The notes under the pieces were generated by a model. It worked only from the letters and a program-made list of their open reading frames with translations, had not been told where the DNA came from and did not search any database. Positions 19,601-27,762 of a stretch of 64,000 nt of DNA are shown in pieces. Origin of the DNA: Bacteroidota bacterium (GTDB lineage Bacteria; Bacteroidota; Bacteroidia; Chitinophagales; Chitinophagaceae); NCBI GenBank assembly GCA_023437225.1, contig JAEZGS010000004.1, forward strand, positions 23,250 through 87,249, written 5' to 3'. Numbering within the stretch: position 1 is the first letter of the stretch; the number at the start of each line of letters is the position of its first letter. Position numbers and translations under genes: made by a program.

Positions 19601-21379
19601 TTAATCCCAGCGATATTGATAACTTAACCTTCCCATCGGCATTGCACTTCCTGAGAGATATGTCTCCATGATGTCTTGCGAATTTTCAATGCCGTCGGTC
19701 ACTTTGAAATAAATATTCTTTACGTTACCCAATGCGTTCAATTGCTTGCGCGATATTTTTAATTGAACAACATTTTTTGCAATGGAGTAGTCCGCTTTGC
19801 CCACCTTCGCAGTTGAAAAATTTTCATTGAGCTTTCTCAATGTAAACTCCTTCGCGCCAGGTTCCTGCGCTACCATATATTGATATCCTTTCCATCCTTT
19901 AAGTGCTGGATCGCCTACACCGATGTAAACATTCAGCCCCTTGAGCGAAGCATTTGCTGGCGCGAAGTCTTTCTCAGTTTGTATGTAGAAATAAATGAAG
20001 TCTTTGTCGTTCGCAACTTTGATCTCCTGCAAATGATTAATCGGTGCCGGCAGCTCATAATGTACCGTCTTTGACACTCCAAAACTGTTGCGCGGGTGAG
20101 CGACGCGTAAGATATTTTGATAACCATTGACGTTGGACCATTGCGACACATCGCCTTTGATGTTGATGCTGCGCGAAGGGTTGGCAGTTTTTTCCGCAGG
20201 CAATCCTTTATAGCGACGAATATTCCTGATCATCTGAATGTAGAAAGCATCTTCGTATCCGCCTTTCATCGGCTCAATGTCGCGCGAGTATTCTTTATTA
20301 GCCGCATCACATAACATATACTCATCGCCATATGGCTGCTTATAAGCAACCCATTCGTTCCAGCCTCCCACGAAAACTGTATCAGGATCAACTTTGATCG
20401 CGTGATCCCACTGACGCTGGAAAAATGTTCCTCTGTCTACATCCTCAGAAATGTTCTGCTTTTTGTCAGGATCCCAACCCCTTCCCCAGTTTACCCAGCC
20501 GGAAGTAATGGATCTTGACATGGGCACTTTAGGATGACTTGCAACAGATACGCTCATCACACCTCCATGAAGCGGCTGCGGGAATGACCATTCGATCCAT
20601 GGAAATCCATCTTCAAACGTTGGATCGAAGGGCCACTGCGGCTTTTTGAAATAAAAGAAATCCTGCACTTCCTTCGCGTAAGGAACGGGAACATAAGAAA
20701 GATCATTTCTTGATTTGGCTTCAGCCCGATCATCCGCTGTGTCAGTATATGCGATGATCATAGGCTTACCCTTCACTTTATACCATGCGTTGGAATACAA
20801 ATTCTTTTTATAGAGATCGTCATACAATTGTTGTGTTGTCTCCATCGATTTTGAATGCGTATAAAACACTGCCCTTGGCGCATTCCATCCGTCGCGCTGA
20901 AGCTCTTCGATGATGTTAAGTACCTTCTCATAAACACCACGATACGTTAACCTGTTTGTAAGATCGAATACAATAAAATCGACTCCCGCGATGGTGAGCA
21001 TTTTCATCTGGCGCCTGATCACCCATTCATCCGCTGAATTATAATAGCCCCATATTGGTTCTCCCCAGAAGTGAGCCTGCCCTGTTGGACTTATTGCCGT
21101 GTCGTGCGATTTGAAATCATACAACAACTTCAAACCATTCGGCATCGCACTAATTTTGGTTGCATCATATACTCCACTTGCATAAGGTTGACCGATCCAT
21201 GGCCAGTAAAAGATGCCTACCTGCTTGTCGGGTTTGTATCCGCTGATTGCCGGAACTGTTCGTCCAAACTGATCAACAGCAACCACATCGAGCGCACCGC
21301 TCTTCAATTCAATGTTTGATTGCGTGTATGCATTGATATTGATGCCAGCAATTAAGATGAATAAGATAAAACGCTTCAT
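19601..21379 (-). CDS. GH71/99-like secreted glycan-active protein
   Basis: A 592-residue exported protein (signal peptide 1-19, ending INAYTQ). The main domain, residues about 45-400, starts VGIFYWPWIGQPYASGVYDATKI and includes FWGEPIWGYYNSADEWVIRRQMKMLTIAGVDFIVFD and FVGGWNEWVAYKQPYGDEYML. These are the features of the glycoside hydrolase family 71/99-like TIM barrel. A C-terminal beta-sandwich of about 190 residues (carbohydrate-binding-like) follows. It sits between two GH78 genes with gaps of 3 and 23 bases. True GH99 enzymes are endo-mannosidases, but this branch is uncharacterised as far as I know, so the substrate is open. Confidence 0.85.
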   Translation of the reverse strand: MKRFILFILIAGININAYTQSNIELKSGALDVVAVDQFGRTVPAISGYKPDKQVGIFYWPWIGQPYASGVYDATKISAMPNGLKLLYDFKSHDTAISPTGQAHFWGEPIWGYYNSADEWVIRRQMKMLTIAGVDFIVFDLTNRLTYRGVYEKVLNIIEELQRDGWNAPRAVFYTHSKSMETTQQLYDDLYKKNLYSNAWYKVKGKPMIIAYTDTADDRAEAKSRNDLSYVPVPYAKEVQDFFYFKKPQWPFDPTFEDGFPWIEWSFPQPLHGGVMSVSVASHPKVPMSRSITSGWVNWGRGWDPDKKQNISEDVDRGTFFQRQWDHAIKVDPDTVFVGGWNEWVAYKQPYGDEYMLCDAANKEYSRDIEPMKGGYEDAFYIQMIRNIRRYKGLPAEKTANPSRSINIKGDVSQWSNVNGYQNILRVAHPRNSFGVSKTVHYELPAPINHLQEIKVANDKDFIYFYIQTEKDFAPANASLKGLNVYIGVGDPALKGWKGYQYMVAQEPGAKEFTLRKLNENFSTAKVGKADYSIAKNVVQLKISRKQLNALGNVKNIYFKVTDGIENSQDIMETYLSGSAMPMGRLSYQYRWD

Positions 21380-21382
21380 GCA

Positions 21383-24100
21383 TTACCATTTAGATGTGAA
21401 TGAATAATCGCCTGATCCAACTTCAAAAACAGCTGCTTCTCCCTCCATGCGCAAATACTTTATATCGCGCTTAGCTCCCACAGATGCATTTCCCTCTCTG
21501 ATCGATTTCAACTGACGGGTTGGAACGTAAACAGTGGCTACCGAATTAGCAGGCACACTGATATTGAGTTGCAGTGTACCATTTGATTTCTTCCATTCAG
21601 ACCTGATGATTCCCTTCACTGATTTGTAATCGCCTTTTGCAAACTGAAGATCTTTGATGATATAAGGGCGAATGGTGAATTTTTCAAAACCCGGAGCATC
21701 GATATCGGGCAGGATGCCCAACACATACTTGTACAACCATGATCCAACAGAACCCATCATCGGATGATTGTGCGAGTTCATCGATCCACCTGTTTCATAC
21801 TCCCAACGCTCCCACAATGTGGTAGCACCATTGGCAAGCATATAACCCCAGCTAGGATAGGTTGTCTGTGTTGCAATCCTGTATGCCACATCCACATGCC
21901 CGTTCTCTGTTAAGGTCTCCAGCAAATATTTTGTACAAAGGTTGCCGGTAGTCAGATGGTAGTCGTATTCCTTTACTTTGGCAACAAGATTCGCTACTAC
22001 TCCTGGAATACGTTCCTTGCTTGCAGCACCAAGGAACAACGCAAATGAATTGCAGGATTGATTGTTCGTTGCATAACCGCCGGTCTTTTCATCATAGAAC
22101 TTATCGTTGAATGCTTTCAATGTTTTTTCAGCCAGTGCATCGTATTTCTCTTTATCCGATTTATTGCCAATTACATCAGCCATCTTCGACATCAATCTTG
22201 AACAATAATACAGATAGCCTGTCGACATAAAATTGCCAGGAGTATTTTTTGATATCGCCCCATAGCCATAACCCTTTTCGCCAAACTCCGCAGGAGGCGA
22301 CCAATCGCCGTAATAACTGTACTCAACGATTCCGTCTTTTGTTCGGGTCACCAGGTAATCCACCCATGCTTTCATTTGCTGATAGTTATCACGAATGATC
22401 TGTGTGTTGCCGTAATATTCATAACTCTTCAACGCAAGCAGTAAGAAACTTGCAGATACAGGATCTGCGGGCTTTCCACCCACTTTATAAGGCGCAGTAT
22501 CAGTGATCTCGCCATTCTCATTCTGCGTATCGCTGACATCACGGATATACTTGTCGTACAAACGATGCAAATTGAAATTATACACTGCTTGTTCGATCCT
22601 TACAGTGAGATCATTCAGCCAACCCATTCTTTCATCCCGTTGCGGGCAATCTGTTGGAATGCTGTGCAGGTTACTTGCTTCTGTACGCTTCACCATCTCG
22701 TTGATCCTGTTCAGCAGATCATTACTCGAAGTAAATGAACCTGCTTCTTCAACATCGGATCGCACCTGCTTTACGGTAAAATCATTGATCTGCGGTTTCG
22801 ATCTCAATCCTTCAATCTGCACAAATCGAAATCCATGATATGTAAATCTCGGCTCCCATTCTTCGACACCGGAACCCTTCATTATATAAGTGTCTGTGGC
22901 GAACGCAGTTCTTAGATTTTCCTGGTTCACGGTTCCTTTCTCGTACAGAGTTTCCGAGAAACGCATGGTGATCTTCTGACCTCTTTCTCCTTTTACTTTT
23001 ATGTGCAACCATCCTGCTGTGTTTTTTCCTGCATCAAGAACATACACACCCGGCTCAGGTTCAGTAAGAGAAACGGGCTTGAATGAATCCACTATCCTGA
23101 TGGGCTCGAGCTGTTGCGCAACCATCTTACCTCCGGGTGGCTCTACCACGGGAGCGACACCCCAGAACTGGTTGGGAAGTCCTTTAATGATGGTATCTGA
23201 AGGCAGATTCCACTCGGGCTTTTCCATCCTTGCATCATAAGCTTCTCCGTCGAGTATGCCCGATGAAATGACTGGGCCCAATGTTACATTGCGAATTGAA
23301 TTGGATGCGATCGTTTCCTGTGTGCCATCGCTGAATACAAACTCCATTTGCATCTTCAGCTTCGGCATACCGTACCATCCCGGAGCAACTGCAACAACCA
23401 TCACGTTTTCCTTGTTCAGAAAATCTTTGATGTCGTAAGTGGTATAATATACTCTCTTACTGAAATCGCTGGTTGCAGGATCGAGTACATAGTCACCCAC
23501 CTTCTTACCATTGATTTGCATTTCGTAGTAACCAATACCAGCCACATAAGCGCGTGCTTTCACTACCTCCTTACCAAATGAAAATACTCTTCTGAAATAG
23601 TGTACCCTTCCGATCCATCCTGATGGAAAGCCCACCCAGTCGGCCCACTGCCAATCGGATTCGTTTAACAGACCCATTTCGAAATTGGCTACCTGCGGTG
23701 AAGGAAGTTCCTTATTATCCGCAGCCCATACTTTGACTTTCCAGAAATATTTTTTCCTGCTTTGCAGTGGTGCACCTTTGTACAACACGCCGGACGACTG
23801 GCTGGAATTCACCTTACCGCTGTTCCATACAGTGCCGTCCTGTTTGTCCAATTGTTCAGGAGATTCTGCAACCAACACCTGGTATGCAGTCTGCCTGAAG
23901 TTCCGGTCACTGCTTGTAAATTCCCAACTAAATTGTGGCGCCGTAGCATCAATACCCAGAGGATTCGCTGCGTTGTTGCAACGAAGATTCGTAATGGTAA
24001 AGCGCTGTTGGGCGCCACTGTCCTTAACAAAAACCAACGAAAAAGCCCAACAAAGAAGTAAAAGCATGGATGCTCTCCTGAATTGAATGCATCTATTCAT
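21383..24100 (-). CDS. GH78 alpha-L-rhamnosidase, secreted
   Basis: A GH78 enzyme of 905 residues. The longest frame begins at a TTG (24121), but the ATG at 24100 (MNRCIQFRRASML) gives a normal signal peptide ending DSGAQQ, so I take that. Beta-sandwich domains come first, then the catalytic barrel with DCPQRDERMGWLND (about residues 484-497) and PSWGYMLANGATTLWERWE, and a C-terminal beta domain. No lipobox is present, so it is periplasmic or secreted, unlike its lipoprotein paralogue. It starts 46 bases after the isomerase gene and is 3 bases from the GH71/99-like gene. Confidence 0.94.
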   Translation of the reverse strand: MNRCIQFRRASMLLLLCWAFSLVFVKDSGAQQRFTITNLRCNNAANPLGIDATAPQFSWEFTSSDRNFRQTAYQVLVAESPEQLDKQDGTVWNSGKVNSSQSSGVLYKGAPLQSRKKYFWKVKVWAADNKELPSPQVANFEMGLLNESDWQWADWVGFPSGWIGRVHYFRRVFSFGKEVVKARAYVAGIGYYEMQINGKKVGDYVLDPATSDFSKRVYYTTYDIKDFLNKENVMVVAVAPGWYGMPKLKMQMEFVFSDGTQETIASNSIRNVTLGPVISSGILDGEAYDARMEKPEWNLPSDTIIKGLPNQFWGVAPVVEPPGGKMVAQQLEPIRIVDSFKPVSLTEPEPGVYVLDAGKNTAGWLHIKVKGERGQKITMRFSETLYEKGTVNQENLRTAFATDTYIMKGSGVEEWEPRFTYHGFRFVQIEGLRSKPQINDFTVKQVRSDVEEAGSFTSSNDLLNRINEMVKRTEASNLHSIPTDCPQRDERMGWLNDLTVRIEQAVYNFNLHRLYDKYIRDVSDTQNENGEITDTAPYKVGGKPADPVSASFLLLALKSYEYYGNTQIIRDNYQQMKAWVDYLVTRTKDGIVEYSYYGDWSPPAEFGEKGYGYGAISKNTPGNFMSTGYLYYCSRLMSKMADVIGNKSDKEKYDALAEKTLKAFNDKFYDEKTGGYATNNQSCNSFALFLGAASKERIPGVVANLVAKVKEYDYHLTTGNLCTKYLLETLTENGHVDVAYRIATQTTYPSWGYMLANGATTLWERWEYETGGSMNSHNHPMMGSVGSWLYKYVLGILPDIDAPGFEKFTIRPYIIKDLQFAKGDYKSVKGIIRSEWKKSNGTLQLNISVPANSVATVYVPTRQLKSIREGNASVGAKRDIKYLRMEGEAAVFEVGSGDYSFTSKW

Positions 24101-24146
24101 GGAAGAATTTTTATATGGCAAATAATAAATAGGGCGAATCGAAAGT

Positions 24147-25118
24147 CTAAGCGATCAGCTTTCTTAAAAATCTCGAAGTCTTTACTGCATCGTTCTCTTT
24201 GATCAATGAATCTATCTCATCATAGTAGGTATCTACGATCTGTTCATACTTTCTCACCCATAATATACTTTCTGAAATAGCATCTACTGCATCTTCGCGA
24301 TATGGATACTGATCCATTGAGATCCAACCATTGTATCCTGTTTTCTTTAACCAGAACAGCAATTCAACATACACCGTAAAATGTACACTGCTAACGATCA
24401 TATCATCATCCCATGTACCATGATTATCGTTAAAGTGCATATGGTATAAAAGATCACCAGCACGTTTAGCCAATACCACTGCTTCAGCAACATTCTCGCC
24501 TGCATAGAAACTATGGCCCGTATCAATTGTAACGCCTACATTATTGCAACCAGTTTCTTTTGCAGCAAGGATCGTGTCAGCCATTCTTGCATGGTAAGAG
24601 AAATTTCTTGGTTCCTTTGGTTTGTATTCCAAAGAATATTTAAGCGATGGGAACTCTGTTGCAAGTGTCCTGGTGCTTTCGGTTAGCCAGTCGCGCTCCT
24701 GGTTATAATCTGTAGCCAATAAATAATCATATCCATCCTGGCCAAGCCATAGGTTGACAATATCACAATCCATTCTTAATGCGATCTCACTCATTTGTCG
24801 CAGGTAATCCAATGCACGCTGGCGAATCGCCGGATCAATGTTGGTTATACTGCCCTTTCCAAATTCCGGTATTGTGAAAGTATCCGGAATGATACTAGCG
24901 CATGCGATACCAGCACCATCAAGTGCTTTCTTCATCTCACTTACATTATCCGGACGAATGTCCCATGTTCCAACTAGCTCAATACCCTGAATATTTGGCA
25001 CTCGTTCGATGGCCGACCTAAGCATTTCTTCCGTTGACGGATTGTTTTTGTAGCCCGGACAAAACCGATCTCTCGTGTTGCCCAGGTTTCCAAGGATGAT
25101 AGCGTACTTATTGTTCAT
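24147..25118 (-). CDS. TIM-barrel sugar (phosphate) isomerase/epimerase, candidate rhamnose isomerase
   Basis: A 323-residue xylose-isomerase-like TIM barrel. Metal-binding features of the superfamily are visible: LEYKPKEP (Glu), VTIDTGHSFYAGEN (Asp/His), YHMHFNDNHGTWDDD (His-x-His/Asp) and SMDQYPYRED (Asp). No canonical RhaA is encoded in this otherwise complete rhamnose operon, so this enzyme is the natural candidate for the rhamnose-to-rhamnulose step. That is inference; the family also includes epimerases and inosose dehydratases. A 101-base spacer with a 7-bp repeat lies upstream (25139-25215). Confidence 0.82.
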   Translation of the reverse strand: MNNKYAIILGNLGNTRDRFCPGYKNNPSTEEMLRSAIERVPNIQGIELVGTWDIRPDNVSEMKKALDGAGIACASIIPDTFTIPEFGKGSITNIDPAIRQRALDYLRQMSEIALRMDCDIVNLWLGQDGYDYLLATDYNQERDWLTESTRTLATEFPSLKYSLEYKPKEPRNFSYHARMADTILAAKETGCNNVGVTIDTGHSFYAGENVAEAVVLAKRAGDLLYHMHFNDNHGTWDDDMIVSSVHFTVYVELLFWLKKTGYNGWISMDQYPYREDAVDAISESILWVRKYEQIVDTYYDEIDSLIKENDAVKTSRFLRKLIA

Positions 25119-25138
25119 GTTTCAGGTTTAAACTATTT

Positions 25139-25215
25139 TCCATTTCCCATTTCCCATTTCCCATTTTCCATTTCCCATTTCCCATTTCCCATTTCCCATT
25201 TGCCATTTCCCATTT
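25139..25215 (-). repeat. Heptanucleotide tandem repeat with G-quadruplex potential
   Basis: Eleven near-identical copies of CCCATTT lie on the plus strand (AAATGGG on the minus, mRNA-like strand), with three interrupted copies. Positions 25162-25197 include four uninterrupted GGG tracts spaced by AAAT, which meets the usual four-tract G-quadruplex pattern. It sits in the untranslated spacer between the class II aldolase and isomerase genes of the rhamnose operon, on the transcribed sense strand. Confidence 0.85.
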
Positions 25216-25219
25216 TTTC

Positions 25220-26545
25220 TTATTCCATTGCCCACTCATAATTCTTCCACTTGCTCATCACCCTTCCAAGCTCCTCCACCTGTTCATCACTAATAGGGAT
25301 CATCTTACCCAGCGAACTGGCGAGCACAATCGATTTAGCACTGAATTCAGCAACCTCAAGATAATCGAATGCCTGTAACAACTTACTGCCGGCAACGATC
25401 ACGCATTCATTTTTAACGATAACCACCGGATACTCGGTAGAAATTATTGAAGGAATTTTATTGACGCCGGCGAACTGTTCACCAAATTCTACCATGCCCA
25501 CATTCTGCAAATAGATCCAAGTCTCAGGAATCGTTCTCACATTGAATTGAGCGCCAGTGATTGCGAACGAAGTCAGGTATGTCGATTGTGTAATGATCAC
25601 CGCATTGACATCTGGATGTTGCTCATAAATTTCCTGGTGTAGGTAGGCCGATTTACACGGGAACTTTCCCTTCTCACGTTGTCCTTTTTTAATCTGCACG
25701 ATGTCCTCAAGCTTCAAATCCCAGTTAGAACAACCATGCGGCGTGATGAGAAAATCATTATCGCGCCAGCGCGCAGATACGCTTCCATAAGCCCCCAACA
25801 TCAATCCCTGCTCACAGGCACGTTTTACGATCTTGCATATCTCCTGTCTTTTTTCCCGCTCTGAAGACGGATGAGTAACCGACTTCGCCTCCGGAAAAAT
25901 ATCAACCTCCTGCCCACTGTGCATAGCAAGCAACTCGTCGGATAAATAGGCAGGTTTTCCAATCATGTTTCCATACAAAACAGACCGCGCACTGATCTCC
26001 ATCGACTCAAACTTTTGATACGCATCAGATATGTTCGAACCACCGATCACGGTTCCATGATTTTCCATGATCACAGCACTATAACCAAGTCGGAATTGTT
26101 CCGCAATGCTTTCCCCAAGTTCCGCACTTCCGGGTAGTGCATAAGGCGCATAACCTATGTTTCCACAAAGCGACTTTAACTGGGGAAGAACATTTGTGTT
26201 TGGAGTTTTTCTCACAATGCTGAATGCAACTAATCCCGGAGGATGCGCATGTACAATTGCTCTAATGTCAGGCCTTGCTTTGTAAATGGCCTGGTGAAAC
26301 GGGTATTCGGAAGAAGGCTTATGATCTCCAATGATAGCGCCATCGGCTTTCATACATACTATATCTGAAGGTTTCAAAAGCCCCTTATCAACGCCGGTAG
26401 GTGTGATCCAAATATCTCCATTCTCATCAATGATCGATAAATTACCACCTGAAGTAGTCGTTAATATCTTTTTATAAATGCGATGCATCACCAGTGTTAT
26501 CTGATCGCGGGGATGCATTGATTTTGTATTGAGCAAGCTATCCAT
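25220..26545 (-). CDS. Tandem class II aldolase/adducin-domain protein, second domain lacks metal ligands
   Basis: A 441-residue protein with two class II aldolase/adducin domains. Domain 1 (residues 8-215) keeps the zinc site: Glu80, His99 and His101 (VHAHPPGL), and His163 (MENHGTVIGG). Domain 2 (about 225-435) aligns throughout, but all four positions are changed: AYLHQ for EYPFHQ, IITQSTY for VHAHPPG, and KNECVIVAG for ENHGTVIGG. It is the first gene of the rhamnose operon, 177 bases from the divergent regulator. The operon already has an aldolase (RhaEW), so domain 1 may act on another sugar phosphate, and domain 2 may be structural or regulatory. That is inference. Confidence 0.85.
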   Translation of the reverse strand: MDSLLNTKSMHPRDQITLVMHRIYKKILTTTSGGNLSIIDENGDIWITPTGVDKGLLKPSDIVCMKADGAIIGDHKPSSEYPFHQAIYKARPDIRAIVHAHPPGLVAFSIVRKTPNTNVLPQLKSLCGNIGYAPYALPGSAELGESIAEQFRLGYSAVIMENHGTVIGGSNISDAYQKFESMEISARSVLYGNMIGKPAYLSDELLAMHSGQEVDIFPEAKSVTHPSSEREKRQEICKIVKRACEQGLMLGAYGSVSARWRDNDFLITPHGCSNWDLKLEDIVQIKKGQREKGKFPCKSAYLHQEIYEQHPDVNAVIITQSTYLTSFAITGAQFNVRTIPETWIYLQNVGMVEFGEQFAGVNKIPSIISTEYPVVIVKNECVIVAGSKLLQAFDYLEVAEFSAKSIVLASSLGKMIPISDEQVEELGRVMSKWKNYEWAME

Positions 26546-26721
26546 AATTTATGTCTAAGTGAATATATCAGCAGGCAAACAAACATAATGTTCAATAGCA
26601 TCATTACTATCCTGCTGTGACCTGAGCGAATGAAGTTTTTTTCAACTAATTTTTTTGTTCCCCGAATCTCAAAATGCTCTATATTAAATGTTTGTTTTAA
26701 CCCCTTTGCAAACACAGCCAT
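26546..26721. promoter_or_regulatory. Divergent promoter region of the rhamnose operon and its GntR regulator
   Basis: The word ATGTTTGTTT occurs once on each strand, at 26688-26697 (plus) and 26577-26586 (minus). Each copy ends 24-31 bases before the start codon it faces. The minus copy is preceded so that TATGTTTG fits the Bacteroidota -7 consensus TAnnTTTG. TGTTTG (26689-26694) and CAAACA (26709-26714) also form an inverted repeat with a 14-base spacer. No convincing -33 TTTG was found. These are probable promoter and operator elements. Confidence 0.5.
26617..26627. promoter_or_regulatory. Candidate PUL operator, copy 1 (rhamnose operon)
   Basis: GTGACCTGAGC lies 72-82 bases upstream of the class II aldolase start (26545). 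The same 11 bases occur 73-83 bases upstream of SusC (36819-36829). Sharing both the word and the distance suggests one transcription factor serves both operons, most simply the GntR protein encoded at 26722. Confidence 0.5.
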
Positions 26722-27753
26722 ATGAAAGAAGTAAAGATCATCGACCTGCTTACCGTTGACCCCTATTCAAGCACTTCGAAGTATCTCCAGATCGCCAATG
26801 CAGTATTAAAACAGATTGAAAAAGGAAACATTAAGGCAGGGGATAATATGCCATCTATAAATGAACTGAGCATTGAACTGGACATTGCCCGTGATACAGT
26901 TGAAAGGGGTTATAAGCATCTTAGAAAACTTGGTGTGATCAATGCTGTACCTCGCAGAGGTTACTTCATTGAAAACACCGAATTCAGGCGCCCCCTGAGT
27001 GTATTCCTGTTGTTCAATAAGCTGAGTATTCCGAAGAAAACCATCTACGATGCTTTTGTAGATACGCTTGGAGAGCAGGCGGGAATTGATTTTTATGTTT
27101 ACAACAACGACTTTCATCTCTTCAAACGCATGCTTGCGAGCAACAAAGATCCTTACACTCACTTTGTGATCATTCCTCACTTCGTTGAGGGTGGTGATAA
27201 CGCGCATGAGATCATCAATTCGATTCCAAAAGATAAGCTGGTAATGCTCGACAGAACCCCAGCGGGAGTAACAGGAAATTATGCATCGGTGCTGATCGAT
27301 TTTGAGAACGATATCTACCAGGCTTTGAACGATGCGATCGATCGGCTGGTTAAATACCATACCATCAACATCATCTTCCCCAAAAAAAGCTATTACCCAC
27401 GCGAAATACTCAAAGGCTTCACTCACTTTTGCCAGGACTTCACCTTTCAATACAAGATCGTAAATGATGTAACCGAAGCAGAGATCAATCCTGGTGAAGT
27501 ATACATTAATCTTATCGAAGACGACCTTGTTTCATTGATTGAAAAGATCAACACTACTCAATATGTTATCGGCGAGCAGGTAGGAATAATTTCATACAAT
27601 GAAACTCCAATAAAGAAAGTTGTTTTAAATGGGATCACAACCATATCCTCCGATTTTCATGAAATGGGAGTAATGGCAGCGAAAGCTGTGCTCTCGGGTG
27701 CACCGGTGAAAGAAAAAGTTCCGTTCAGATTAACGTTGCGACCTTCATTATAG
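26722..27753 (+). CDS. GntR-family transcriptional regulator with periplasmic-binding-like effector domain
   Basis: A 343-residue regulator. Residues about 15-85 are a GntR winged helix (SKYLQIANAVLKQIEKGNIKAGDNMPSI, then RDTVERGYKHLRKLGVI and RRGYFI). The remainder is a LacI-like sugar-binding domain (LSVFLLFNKLSIPKKTIYDAFVDTL; VIIPHFVEGGDN; DKLVMLDR). It is divergent from the rhamnose operon and ends 9 bases from the convergent esterase gene of the SusCD operon. It is very probably the local repressor or activator, responding to rhamnose, rhamnulose or a phosphate; the effector is unknown. GntR proteins with this domain are typical of Bacteroidota sugar loci. Confidence 0.9.
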   Translation: MKEVKIIDLLTVDPYSSTSKYLQIANAVLKQIEKGNIKAGDNMPSINELSIELDIARDTVERGYKHLRKLGVINAVPRRGYFIENTEFRRPLSVFLLFNKLSIPKKTIYDAFVDTLGEQAGIDFYVYNNDFHLFKRMLASNKDPYTHFVIIPHFVEGGDNAHEIINSIPKDKLVMLDRTPAGVTGNYASVLIDFENDIYQALNDAIDRLVKYHTINIIFPKKSYYPREILKGFTHFCQDFTFQYKIVNDVTEAEINPGEVYINLIEDDLVSLIEKINTTQYVIGEQVGIISYNETPIKKVVLNGITTISSDFHEMGVMAAKAVLSGAPVKEKVPFRLTLRPSL

Positions 27754-27762
27754 CTGCCTGTT

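Noticed and set aside
24101..24121. TTG start for the second GH78 enzyme
   Set aside because: It would put seven residues ahead of a normal signal peptide that begins with ATG at 24100.
25139..25215. CRISPR or protein-coding repeat
   Set aside because: The unit is 7 bp, does not keep a frame, and lies in an untranslated spacer.
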